Positions 32,996 through 41,922 of a stretch of DNA of 45,958 bases are shown in pieces. Within the stretch, counting starts at the first letter, position 1. Every line of letters begins with the position of its first letter. The position numbers and the translations under genes are program-made. The notes under the pieces were generated by a model. That model was not told the DNA's origin, ran no database searches, and was given only the letters and a program-made list of their open reading frames with translations. Source of the DNA: an uncultured Saprospiraceae bacterium (GTDB lineage Bacteria; Bacteroidota; Bacteroidia; Chitinophagales; Saprospiraceae); the NCBI GenBank assembly GCA_937944245.1, contig CALDYY010000043.1, positions 1 through 45,958 of the forward strand, read 5' to 3'.

Positions 32996-35241
32996 TGCGA
33001 TAATGTTATTGACCCTTCAAATTGTTTTCTAACCTCATTGCCGAAGCGCACTACTCCTTGATAAACATAATTTCCAACAGGCATTATTCGATTTCCATTA
33101 CTTCCATCCCAACCGACTTGAAGATTATTCAGCGGTACTTCTGTTGTTTCAAAAATCAAGTTTCCCCAGCGATCGAAAATACGTAGCTCCTCAATCATTT
33201 CCCCTGACTTTCCGTCACTAAAAAACGTGAAGACATCATTTATGCCATCACCATTTGGGGAAAAAATATTAGGAATAAAAATTTCACCTAACTCAGTAGT
33301 TAATTTCACACTTGCTACTGCTTTGCAGTTTCGCTCGTCCTGCACAATGAGGCGAATATCCATATCTTGGCTCGCTATAAAACTGGTAGTTGACCGCTCA
33401 GAGTCAATTTCACTGGGAAGCCACTGATAGCTTTGCGCATTGCCCTCCACAGCAGCAGAAAGCGATATCTCTGTAAATGGACGAACCTCAAGTGGTTGAT
33501 TAGCAATAATTTGCACAGAAAGAGGCGCTGGCTCTTCAATTTCTATGCCTAATATTTCTTTACAGCCATTATTACTTAATGCAGTAATTTCATAAATGCC
33601 TGAAGCCAAATTGCTGAATTGCTCTGAAATTGTGTAAGTCTTTCCGCCATCAAGCGAATAAAGTGTAGGCACTGTATCATCAATAGGCACGATTTTAATA
33701 GTACCTCCAACATCATTGGGACAAGTGGGTGGAGTTACTTCTACCGTATAAACACTTTCTCTAGTTTCTGGCACAAGCACGGTAATTTGCGCTCGACAGT
33801 TGTTTTCATCTGTTACTAAGACTTCGTAAGTAGCTGATGCTGAGCTAACAAAACTACTACCAACAAAACCATTATCCCATTCATAGAGATATTGGCTCGG
33901 TAGCAGGGTAATGGTAAAAGTATCACAACTGCTTTGAATATCTACCAAAATATCTTGCAACTGATTAGTAAATAAATCAAATTCAAAAGATATTTGACAT
34001 CCAGAAGTATCCGTAGCCATTAACTTGTAATTGCCTTCTTCGGCTAAAGAAAAATTGTTGATGATTGTTGCTGTTGGTTCATTGCTGGGATTGAACCATT
34101 CGTAACGATTAAATGCTACTTGATTTAATAATATCAGTTTAACGGTATCGCCCAAACAAAAGCTAGGAATATCTAGCTCTGGAGTAATAGGCGCATTCAC
34201 TGTAACAATTACAGTATCGGTAGCAACGCAGCCTTCTGCACTGAGCACTGCAAGCACATAAGCACCACTTTGATTGGTTTGAACATTATTAATACTTACA
34301 TTAAGGTCGTCATAAAAAGTGCCATCGGGTGCTTGCCAATATTTTCCAATTTCTTGGAAGTCAACTGGTACAGTTGTTCCTAGTAAAAGTGTATTGCCTT
34401 CGCAAAGCACTTGATTGTCGCCAGCATTTACCGAAAAATTCGACGCTACAAAAACCGAATCTGTAAAGGTACAGCAGGATTCGACGATATCTAAGTAATA
34501 CCATCCACTGTTACCTGTCAACGGCAAAGCGGTATTTCTACCTTCAAACGACCAGTTTTTTTTGTTGTACCATCTAAATTGAACTTCCGCACCATAACAA
34601 CCATCAGGTACATTGGCACGTAGCACAATCAAATCCTCTTGACAATTTACTTGTGCCTGCAGCAATACCACACAATTTTGAACAACTTGTGGACAAAGAA
34701 TTTGCGTAGCAAATTGTGTTGTTGTGTTGTTGGGATTTCGAGCCACTTTGTAGGTTACTTCCATGCCAATAGCGCAAAGTGGCAGTGCTCCGCTGATTCG
34801 TCCAGCACCTACTAGCGTTTGAAGGTTGCCCGTAAGTGTAAAAACAGGCTGTGAGAAGGCATTGAGCCAAAATTCCAATTCGTTGCGATTGTTAATTCCA
34901 TTTACCACTACGTTACCATCAACCACTAAGGCAAATCCTGTTGTGCAACCTAAGCAACTACCAAAAGCTAATTCGCCAACTATTTTTCTAGTGCTATCAG
35001 GCAAAATAGCATAGACATAAGTTCTATCTACTTCTTGCCCAGCAAAAGCGTTTACGTCAATAAAATAATTTCTTTTTTGCTGAAGGTCTTCAAAAAAAAT
35101 TTGATAGACAAAACTGTCGCTTTCGCTAATATTTTGGGGATCAGTATAAATAACGCCGCATTGCTCCAATGAAGATTGAGCTTGAAGCCAATGAAAACTC
35201 GGGATTCCTGCTAATATTAAAAAGAAGTACTTCGTTTTCAT
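32992..35241 (-). CDS. Type IX-secreted surface protein with C-terminal CHU_C (type B sorting) domain
   Basis: I start at ATG 35241 (MKTKYFFLILAGIPSFHWLQAQ), a signal peptide; the open frame to 35331 adds only an implausible N-terminus. The mature part of the 749-residue protein is strand-rich: a beginning with many cysteines (CGVIY, ARGSCLGCTTG-like), then repeated Ig/PKD-like segments with elements such as VTVNAPITPELD and LEVRPFTEISLSAAVEGNAQSYQW. The last 98 residues, IFIPNIFSPNGDGINDVF...RIFDRWGNLIF...GWDG...GNYVYQGVV, match the gliding-motility/type B sorting domain TIGR04131. It is expected to pass the type IX secretion system and attach to the cell surface. The next gene overlaps by 4 bp. 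Confidence 0.9.
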   Translation of the reverse strand: MKTKYFFLILAGIPSFHWLQAQSSLEQCGVIYTDPQNISESDSFVYQIFFEDLQQKRNYFIDVNAFAGQEVDRTYVYAILPDSTRKIVGELAFGSCLGCTTGFALVVDGNVVVNGINNRNELEFWLNAFSQPVFTLTGNLQTLVGAGRISGALPLCAIGMEVTYKVARNPNNTTTQFATQILCPQVVQNCVVLLQAQVNCQEDLIVLRANVPDGCYGAEVQFRWYNKKNWSFEGRNTALPLTGNSGWYYLDIVESCCTFTDSVFVASNFSVNAGDNQVLCEGNTLLLGTTVPVDFQEIGKYWQAPDGTFYDDLNVSINNVQTNQSGAYVLAVLSAEGCVATDTVIVTVNAPITPELDIPSFCLGDTVKLILLNQVAFNRYEWFNPSNEPTATIINNFSLAEEGNYKLMATDTSGCQISFEFDLFTNQLQDILVDIQSSCDTFTITLLPSQYLYEWDNGFVGSSFVSSASATYEVLVTDENNCRAQITVLVPETRESVYTVEVTPPTCPNDVGGTIKIVPIDDTVPTLYSLDGGKTYTISEQFSNLASGIYEITALSNNGCKEILGIEIEEPAPLSVQIIANQPLEVRPFTEISLSAAVEGNAQSYQWLPSEIDSERSTTSFIASQDMDIRLIVQDERNCKAVASVKLTTELGEIFIPNIFSPNGDGINDVFTFFSDGKSGEMIEELRIFDRWGNLIFETTEVPLNNLQVGWDGSNGNRIMPVGNYVYQGVVRFGNEVRKQFEGSITLSQ

Positions 35242-35423
35242 GTGGGCAAAAACGGATTTGATAAAAAAGTATTTTGCACAAAATTGGTTTGTACAAATAA
35301 TAGATTCGTAAAAAATGTCGCCTCTGAGCATTAATTTTCAAATTATTTGCAACACTCTTTCTTAGATATAGGTTATATAAAAATGCGATTGCATAGTTTT
35401 TATTGCTCACTAACCAACGCTGT

Positions 35424-36212
35424 ATGAAAAAATTAATTACATTAATTGCATGTTCAATTTATATTTCTAGTGCTTTTGCCCAACTGACTTTTCAGCCACG
35501 TAAGCTCTCCGATATGAACAAAGGTATTGTCTATGACAAGGAGTTTGTTATGGAGTTCAGATTACAGACCAATGGCTGGGGCATTGGTGCACAATGGGGC
35601 AACATTAGAACTTATTATTCAACGCGCTTCTATTACGTTGGTTTAGGCGAATTAAAGCACACTAGAGAAGTCAGGTCGAATACAGCAGGTTTCGGTACTC
35701 GGTCTTACATTTTTGGAAAACAAAACAACTTTTTCCAGATAAAGGGTGGAATAGGCGAGAAACGCTACTTTTCCGAACGAGCAGAAAAAAAAGGGTTAGC
35801 CGTAGGGATGAGCTATCGCATAGGACCAACTTTAGGTATCTTAAAACCCTATCAGTTAGACATTAGCTCTTCGGAAGGCTCTTCGCTAATAGGCTTCCAA
35901 ACACGTTCCATCCGATATACTCCCCAAAATGCTAATGATTTTTTGGATAAAAATCGAATTGTAGGTGCTTCGGGTATTGGCAGTGGCTTGGAAAACATTT
36001 CACCTGTCATTGGAGGTAATGCTATGGTGGCGCTGCATTTAGATTTTGGTGCTTTTGAAGAGTTTGTAAAGGGAGTAGATGCTGGCATTATGTTTGATAT
36101 TTTTTTACAGCCAGTTCCTATTATGATAGAAGCTGCTCGGTTTGATAACATCAAAAATCGCTCTTATTTCTTGAATGTATTCCTCAATTTCCAGTTTGGC
36201 AAGCGTTCTTAG
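35424..36212 (+). CDS. Secreted, probable outer-membrane protein of unknown function
   Basis: I choose ATG 35424 (MKKLITLIACSIYISSAFAQ), a signal peptide, over the open-frame start at 35403. The 262-residue protein has strand-rich repeats with aromatic ends, for example GWGIGAQWGNIRTYYSTRFYYVGLGELKH and, at the C-terminus, SYFLNVFLNFQFGKRS, with the hydrophobic alternation and terminal aromatic seen in barrels. Sequences beginning LTFQPRKLSDMNKGIVYDKEF recur in Bacteroidota as hypothetical proteins in my recollection. It is transcribed divergently from the CHU_C gene across about 180 bp and ends 5 bp before the convergent patatin stop. Confidence 0.65.
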   Translation: MKKLITLIACSIYISSAFAQLTFQPRKLSDMNKGIVYDKEFVMEFRLQTNGWGIGAQWGNIRTYYSTRFYYVGLGELKHTREVRSNTAGFGTRSYIFGKQNNFFQIKGGIGEKRYFSERAEKKGLAVGMSYRIGPTLGILKPYQLDISSSEGSSLIGFQTRSIRYTPQNANDFLDKNRIVGASGIGSGLENISPVIGGNAMVALHLDFGAFEEFVKGVDAGIMFDIFLQPVPIMIEAARFDNIKNRSYFLNVFLNFQFGKRS

Positions 36213-36217
36213 GAAAA

Positions 36218-38476
36218 TTACTGCAATAGTAACTTTAAATACTGCAAATTGGCTTGATTGGTTTTTGTTTCAATAGCTTTGAGAATATCGTATCGTTCTT
36301 TTTCTGTCAAATGAAAAGTCATAGAAGCCTCCTCATTTCGTGTGGTGGGTTCGTAAGTAAACCAGAGCATCTGTACTTTTTCTTTGCCCAACAGTTGATA
36401 TAGAAAACTTATATCCTTGTCGTGCTCAAAATCTTGAAGTGCAATAATCTTACCTGCAATACCTAAAGGGTCAACCAATGATTTAAGAATACCATCATAA
36501 TCATTTGCTTGAATTTGCCTAATGTTTCGAGGAATCCCTCTAGCAGCGATAATAACCACCCCACTGGTGTTTGCCTGAATCCAATCTTTGAAAACAGTGA
36601 TAAATCGAGTGGCAGATTCTATACCAAAATTATCTCTGTAGCCAGCATCCATCACTTCAATGTTGGGCTTTGTAGGCAACGTAACACTGGGCAAAATATA
36701 CGGATAAGTTGCATTCATGCGAAGTGCAGATAGTATTTTTAGATTGGGGGCTTGTTGATACTCAAATAGGCGTTGAAAATCAACGGCATCTATGTCAATT
36801 TTTGCATTCGCACCGCTTGGCATAGGCGCAATGGTCATGTATGCTACTTTATGTGGCGAAATCACCATTCTTCGGGCATCATTTACAATATATGGCGTAA
36901 TGAACAGCATTGGAATTTGGGCTAATTCCTCTGGTATTTTGTAAGCATCAAGTGTTCTGTCCAGCAAGCCCTGTGTATTTTCATTGAGCTGGTGTTCAAA
37001 AATATAGCCCCTATCTTTTACATATTGTTGTGTGCCTAGCTTAAACTTACCTTTTGGCAAAAATAAATCATTGGTTACAATAGTGAAAGCAATAGGGTTG
37101 AGCAAATCTTTAGATATATTATAAATATGTTGAATGTCATAAGGATTTACCCGTGCACTAAATTGACTTCTCCAATACAATTCTCTGAAGTAGGTCATTC
37201 CTATCATTCCACCAGAGGCACCAGACATCAGCATGGTATGGCGCATTAAACTGCCTTCCGTCAAGCTATCCGCAGTGCGTATAACTTGCATTGCCCACGT
37301 TGCTGATTTTAGCCCACCACCACTTACACAGATAAACACCATTTTGGGTTTTTTCTCACCTGTGCGTATTTTCCAACGTTCCAATATTTGAATCGTATTT
37401 CTTTTGTCTTCTTCTATAGAGTTGATATTGAATAAATTAGAAAGAGTGTCAAAATGATAATGAGGTCGCTCTTGGGTATAATCCAGACCGTAAGCTTTGT
37501 TTTTATGGCTTAATACACCTTGTTTGGCTAAGAAATTCAACACGAGAAATAATGCTACCAATACAGTGAAACTCCAATGGTGAAACCAGTAAATAATTGC
37601 GCCAATTAAAGCAACTACAATACTCATAAACAGAAAAACACTTGCGCCTGCTGGAATCCTTGTATTGGGATTTTCAATAGAAATTCCGAGTAATACTAAA
37701 ATAACCAAACTTAACAGTTGTACCACTAAAGCATTGGTGTGGTTTTGTTTGAATACGCCCATTAACATATCCAAGCTGTAATGAGCAATACTGCGCACAG
37801 GTCTTGGGAGTAAGGATTCAGTTAGATAGCTTTCCACGCGCCAACTTTTCACCTCAGAGCGAATTTCGTCTAAATCCAGCACTTTGCCCGGTGTTATAGA
37901 TTGTAAAAAGTTACTGGATGTGCCTTCCAAATTTTTTGTGTAACTTAAAATATCTTTATTGGTGTAAATGAAATATGCCAATAAAAAAATGACTAAACTA
38001 AAAACACCAAAAATAAAACCAGCACAATTATAAATGGCTCGTTCCCAAGTAAATAGCCCTTCGTGAATTTCAAATTGAATGTGATAGTACAAGATAAGTA
38101 CAATAAAGATGGCGGGAATAATAAAATTATTGATACAATATTTGGTAAAAGGTCGCTTCAATGTTGCTAAAAATGGGAAGTGATGTGCAGAGAGCATGTA
38201 AGTGCTCAAATTCCACGTCATGGAAAAACTAGCAAAACAAAAGCCCAAAAAGAAGAAACTCCAGAAATTGACTTCTCCTAGATATTCAGGCGACCAAAAC
38301 AGATATTTTGCACCAAATAAATTGGCGATAGTACCCGTAATTAAAGCACCTAGCAATATCCAAATGCAAGTCAATAAGACATGACTGCGCAAATGTAAAA
38401 GCACAAGTTGAATGGCAAAAGAATAATAAATTTTACCTATTAGAGACTTCGCAACATATTTTCTGATATTCTTCAA
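36218..38476 (-). CDS. Membrane-embedded patatin-like phospholipase
   Basis: A 752-residue protein read from TTG 38476; a TAG lies three codons upstream in frame and the first in-frame ATG is about 85 residues in, so TTG is the likely start. The N-terminal half has eight or so hydrophobic segments (to about residue 315). The patatin domain follows: oxyanion-loop SGGGLKSA (385-392), nucleophile elbow GASGG with Ser421, and a catalytic aspartate in the block VMDAGYRDNFGIES. The Ser-Asp dyad is intact, so it is likely a lipase or phospholipase held in the inner membrane. The substrate, and which side the domain faces, are not clear from sequence. It converges on the preceding gene and diverges from 38647. 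Confidence 0.88.
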   Translation of the reverse strand: MKNIRKYVAKSLIGKIYYSFAIQLVLLHLRSHVLLTCIWILLGALITGTIANLFGAKYLFWSPEYLGEVNFWSFFFLGFCFASFSMTWNLSTYMLSAHHFPFLATLKRPFTKYCINNFIIPAIFIVLILYYHIQFEIHEGLFTWERAIYNCAGFIFGVFSLVIFLLAYFIYTNKDILSYTKNLEGTSSNFLQSITPGKVLDLDEIRSEVKSWRVESYLTESLLPRPVRSIAHYSLDMLMGVFKQNHTNALVVQLLSLVILVLLGISIENPNTRIPAGASVFLFMSIVVALIGAIIYWFHHWSFTVLVALFLVLNFLAKQGVLSHKNKAYGLDYTQERPHYHFDTLSNLFNINSIEEDKRNTIQILERWKIRTGEKKPKMVFICVSGGGLKSATWAMQVIRTADSLTEGSLMRHTMLMSGASGGMIGMTYFRELYWRSQFSARVNPYDIQHIYNISKDLLNPIAFTIVTNDLFLPKGKFKLGTQQYVKDRGYIFEHQLNENTQGLLDRTLDAYKIPEELAQIPMLFITPYIVNDARRMVISPHKVAYMTIAPMPSGANAKIDIDAVDFQRLFEYQQAPNLKILSALRMNATYPYILPSVTLPTKPNIEVMDAGYRDNFGIESATRFITVFKDWIQANTSGVVIIAARGIPRNIRQIQANDYDGILKSLVDPLGIAGKIIALQDFEHDKDISFLYQLLGKEKVQMLWFTYEPTTRNEEASMTFHLTEKERYDILKAIETKTNQANLQYLKLLLQ

Positions 38477-38646
38477 GGCAATTACCTATTTATTTTCAGA
38501 CAATAAGATACACTTTTTAGAAATACCACGTCTTATTTATTTGTACTAACGACTAAAATAAAAAATAGATAAATGTCATTGTATAAACTCGACCAAGAAG
38601 TCAACAAAATTAAAGATTCAAACGTCTAATCAAGAAAATTAAAATT

Positions 38647-39603
38647 ATGAGAAAGATAATCTCTTTTTTTCTTCCCTTTTTTCTAGTAACCCAACTTCAT
38701 GCACAAACAGAAAATGTTGTAGAATATTTGAATTTCTTCAACAACCATCATATTGCTATTAATAACGCAGCAATGGCTTATCTTCAATACTCTATTCATA
38801 GAGAAGATATTAACGAAATTGATGGGAAACGACAAGAAGTAGTAGCACAACTAACCATTAGCATTGACCAAATTAAGCAGTCCCCACCCTTTGGTGAGGA
38901 CAACAGCCTAAAAGAGGAAGCGCTTAAAGTATATCAACTTTTGCTTAAATCATTCAGTGGCGACTTTTCAGAGTTATTTCAACTAAAATTACAAAGCCAG
39001 ACTTCTTTTGAAGCAATGGAAAAATATTTTGCGGCTAGGAAAATAACGGAAAAGCAAGTGGAAGAAGCCTCTAAAAGATACTTAAATGCACAAATCAATT
39101 TTGCCAAAAAGTACAATGTTGAATTGATAGAAGCCGAGCAGAACAACGACATTGAAGTCTTGAATCGCTTAAATAATTACCACCAAGCGGTATTTTTGCG
39201 CTATTTTAAGGTAAACGTCCTCAACAATGATTTCATGGATGCCCTTAACATGCAAGATACTGAAAAAGCAACGAAAATACTGATACAACTCAAATCAGTA
39301 AGCGAAACAGAGTTGAAATCTTTACAAGCCATGCCTGGATTTGATGGTGATGAAAGCTATAAAAATGCAGCCATATCGTTAGTGCAAGAGGTAAAGAAAC
39401 TATCTTCCGAGAACTACCCTAAAATGCTCAACATCTTAAAAAAGCCACAATCAGAACTTAGGCAGGAAGATGTAGAACAATTCAATAGTATTATTGCTAC
39501 AACCCAAGTTGCGTTGCCTACTTTGAACAATAATGTAAATGTGGCGGGTAACGACTTACTGAAAAAATTTGTTCCAGAGCCAAGAGTTGGACAGCGTTTG
39601 TGA
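38647..39603 (+). CDS. Secreted helical protein of unknown function
   Basis: A 318-residue protein with a signal peptide (MRKIISFFLPFFLVTQLHAQ). The mature part is almost entirely helical and charged, with repeated 20-30 residue helices such as EDINEIDGKRQEVVAQL and NQTFSELFQLKLQS-like segments; no cysteines in it form pairs. It vaguely resembles the LIC11966-type surface proteins, but I cannot confirm this. It stands alone, divergent from the patatin gene across 170 bp, and is followed by a hairpin terminator, so it is probably monocistronic. The function is unknown. Confidence 0.65.
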   Translation: MRKIISFFLPFFLVTQLHAQTENVVEYLNFFNNHHIAINNAAMAYLQYSIHREDINEIDGKRQEVVAQLTISIDQIKQSPPFGEDNSLKEEALKVYQLLLKSFSGDFSELFQLKLQSQTSFEAMEKYFAARKITEKQVEEASKRYLNAQINFAKKYNVELIEAEQNNDIEVLNRLNNYHQAVFLRYFKVNVLNNDFMDALNMQDTEKATKILIQLKSVSETELKSLQAMPGFDGDESYKNAAISLVQEVKKLSSENYPKMLNILKKPQSELRQEDVEQFNSIIATTQVALPTLNNNVNVAGNDLLKKFVPEPRVGQRL

Positions 39604-39659
39604 AACGCGAAAGGCTTTGAATAAATGATGTATGTTAACAGATTCTGATTTTTTTGTCA

Positions 39660-39694
39660 AAAGAGCCTTTTTCCCATATAGGAAAAGGCTCTTT
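39660..39694 (+). terminator. Hairpin terminator after the helical secreted protein
   Basis: AAAGAGCCTTTTTCC (39660-39674) pairs with GGAAAAGGCTCTTT (39681-39694) with one bulged T and a 6-nt loop. It follows the stop at 39603 by about 57 bp. Downstream the T-run is short, so it may act as a weak or attenuated terminator. Confidence 0.55.
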
Positions 39695-39727
39695 CGCATT
39701 GATAGTTAGAAATAACAATTTTCCTGT

Positions 39728-39761
39728 TTTGGAAAAGCCAATCAAATTTTCCTATCTTTCG
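39728..39761 (+). promoter_or_regulatory. Bacteroidota-type promoter candidate for the coaX operon
   Basis: TTTG (39728-39731), a 21-nt spacer and TATCTTTCG (39753-39761), close to TAnnTTTG with one change. The spacing is within the range seen for this promoter class. The coaX start at 39820 lies about 60 bp downstream. Confidence 0.4.
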
Positions 39762-39819
39762 CCTCGCATATGAGAATATGATTAAAATTCAGGATTTATA
39801 AACCTAAAATTGTTGGTAT

Positions 39820-40563
39820 TTGCATCATCTTGTTATTGATATTGGCAACACAAGAACCAAAATAGCACGCTTTGAATGTTCCGTTTTAAAAGAAAAATGG
39901 ACAGTAGAGGCACTATCTATTCCTGTCATTAACCATATCTTAACCAACCATTCTATGGAAAGAATCATCTATTCTACAGTGGCAGGTATAGATGAGGCTG
40001 TGAAGGCACATTTAATGACGCATTCCTCTTTTTGTTTAGAATTGACACATACACTGCAATTCCCATTCAAAAATGAATACGAAACACCGCAAACATTAGG
40101 CAAAGACCGTTTAGCTGGTGTATCAGGTGCGCTGACGATGTACCCTAACAAAAATTGTCTTGTCATAGATGCAGGCACTTGCATTACTTACGACTTCCTA
40201 AAAGAAGGAAGCATTTTTTTAGGCGGCAATATTGCTCCCGGCTTGAAAATGCGTTTTCAAGCAATGCACCATTTCACAAAAGCCTTACCATTGGTGAATC
40301 CTGACGCTTTTGAAGCAATCACCGGTATTGGTAAAAGCACTCAAAGCGCCTTATTACAAGGCGGAGCAAGAGGTGCGGTATTAGAGATGGAAGGTATGAT
40401 TCAATGGGCGCACCACAACTTTTATGACCTTAACGTCATTTTAACAGGTGGCGATGCTGTTTTTTTTGCAAATCATTTGAAAAGTAAGATATTTGTGCAA
40501 CCTAATTTGGTCTTAATTGGACTGAATAAAATATTAGAATATAATGTTCGGCTGTTGGAATAG
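39820..40563 (+). CDS. coaX: Type III pantothenate kinase
   Basis: A 247-residue enzyme for the first step of coenzyme A synthesis, phosphorylation of pantothenate. The N-terminal phosphate-binding motif DIGNTRTK (residues 7-14) is typical, with DAGTCITYD, GGNIAPGLKMRFQAMHHFTKALP and, near the end, LTGGDA completing the ASKHA fold. The start is TTG at 39820; an in-frame TAA lies 15 bp upstream, so no earlier start exists and the motif begins only a few residues in, as in the family. It overlaps the next gene by 20 bp and heads a three-gene operon. Confidence 0.93.
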   Translation: MHHLVIDIGNTRTKIARFECSVLKEKWTVEALSIPVINHILTNHSMERIIYSTVAGIDEAVKAHLMTHSSFCLELTHTLQFPFKNEYETPQTLGKDRLAGVSGALTMYPNKNCLVIDAGTCITYDFLKEGSIFLGGNIAPGLKMRFQAMHHFTKALPLVNPDAFEAITGIGKSTQSALLQGGARGAVLEMEGMIQWAHHNFYDLNVILTGGDAVFFANHLKSKIFVQPNLVLIGLNKILEYNVRLLE

Positions 40564-41920
40564 ATTCTTAGTGGGATGGATAGCATTCATATTATTGACT
40601 GCAACAGAAGTAGGAGTAGCGCAAACTACACTTGAGCCTACAGCTAATTTCCCATATTCACGACTGGGCTTAGGTGACTTCCTAGATCCATTCTATGCTG
40701 CTAACGCAGGTATGGCTGGCTTGACCGCTACCATTCACGACCCTTTTCATCTGAACACCCTCAATCCAGCAGCACATGGTTGGTTGCGGGCAACTGCTTT
40801 TGAAACAGGTGTTTATAGTAAATATGCTCGTTTAAACAGTCAAGGGCAATCCAGTAGTGTTTGGGATGGCAACTTAAACTATATGGCATTAGGATTTCCA
40901 ATGCGCAACCCTATTAACGAATCCCTAGATAGAAAAGAACCTAACTTTGGCTGGGGAATGGCAGTTTCACTTGCTCCGTATAGCCTAGTAAATTATGATA
41001 TTGAATTGAGAACCCCATTAACGGACTCTTTGGCAAGTATAGGTACTTTTAGAGGAACAGGCGGAACATATAAATTTAATTTAGGTAATGGTTTTCGCTA
41101 CAAAACATTTTCTGCTGGCTTTAATGTCGCTTATCTCTTTGGACGCATCAATAATACGCGATTGGTTAGCTTAGAAGACCAACTTACTTATTTTGCCAAT
41201 GATTTTTCTGATGCCATCAATGTAAATGGTTTGGTTTGGAATGCGGGTTTGGCATATGATGTTTTCCTTAAAAAAAGGAATTCGTCTGGCGTAAAGGTTT
41301 ACAATGGCAAGCGATTATCTTTTGGGGTTTATGGCAATACCAACACTAGTTTTATTACTAAAAGCGACCGATTGTACAAAAGAGTTTACGCTTTAGGTTC
41401 TTCTAGTTTACCTCAGAGCCAGAGAAATGACACTATTGTTAGTGCCTTAAACTTAAGAGAGGAAGGCACATTACCTGCTGCTTTTGGACTAGGAATAATG
41501 TACGAAAAAGTAGATAAAGTAAAAATAGGCTTAGAATATAACGCTACTTTTTGGAATAATTACGTCAATAAAGCACAAGATGATTTGTTGTCCAATAGTT
41601 ATCGTATTGCTTTGGGTGGGGAGTATATTCCTGACTATGCGTCATTCAATAGCTATTTAAAACGAGTTCGCTACCGATTTGGCGTTTTTTATGAAACAGA
41701 CCCTAGAAGTTTTAACAGTACACAACTTGAGCGTTTTGCTTTGACTACTGGGTTAGGATTACCTATTATACTACCACGTCAACAAACATCGTTTATAAAT
41801 GTGGCGTTTGAACTAGGACAATTTGGTGTAACAGAAGGAATAATAGAAAGATATATAAAATGTACACTAGGTTTTACCCTTAACGATAATACTTGGTTCT
41901 TTAAACGTAAATTTAATTAA
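40544..41920 (+). CDS. Predicted outer-membrane barrel protein in the coaX operon
   Basis: A 458-residue secreted protein; the signal peptide runs to about residue 26 (LLTATEVGVAQ). The mature part begins with SRLGLGDF and NAGMAGLTATI, resembling the start of FadL/OmpP1-like barrel proteins common beside coaX in Bacteroidota, and continues as strand-loop repeats with aromatic girdles (GFNVAYLFGRINN, GLEYNATFWNN, RYRFGVFYETDP), ending in a final strand with NDNTWFFKRKFN. Its start overlaps coaX by 20 bp, and the TPR-like gene follows by 2 bp, so all three are one transcription unit. The substrate or partner is unknown. Confidence 0.8.
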   Translation: MFGCWNRFLVGWIAFILLTATEVGVAQTTLEPTANFPYSRLGLGDFLDPFYAANAGMAGLTATIHDPFHLNTLNPAAHGWLRATAFETGVYSKYARLNSQGQSSSVWDGNLNYMALGFPMRNPINESLDRKEPNFGWGMAVSLAPYSLVNYDIELRTPLTDSLASIGTFRGTGGTYKFNLGNGFRYKTFSAGFNVAYLFGRINNTRLVSLEDQLTYFANDFSDAINVNGLVWNAGLAYDVFLKKRNSSGVKVYNGKRLSFGVYGNTNTSFITKSDRLYKRVYALGSSSLPQSQRNDTIVSALNLREEGTLPAAFGLGIMYEKVDKVKIGLEYNATFWNNYVNKAQDDLLSNSYRIALGGEYIPDYASFNSYLKRVRYRFGVFYETDPRSFNSTQLERFALTTGLGLPIILPRQQTSFINVAFELGQFGVTEGIIERYIKCTLGFTLNDNTWFFKRKFN

Positions 41921-41922
41921 TT

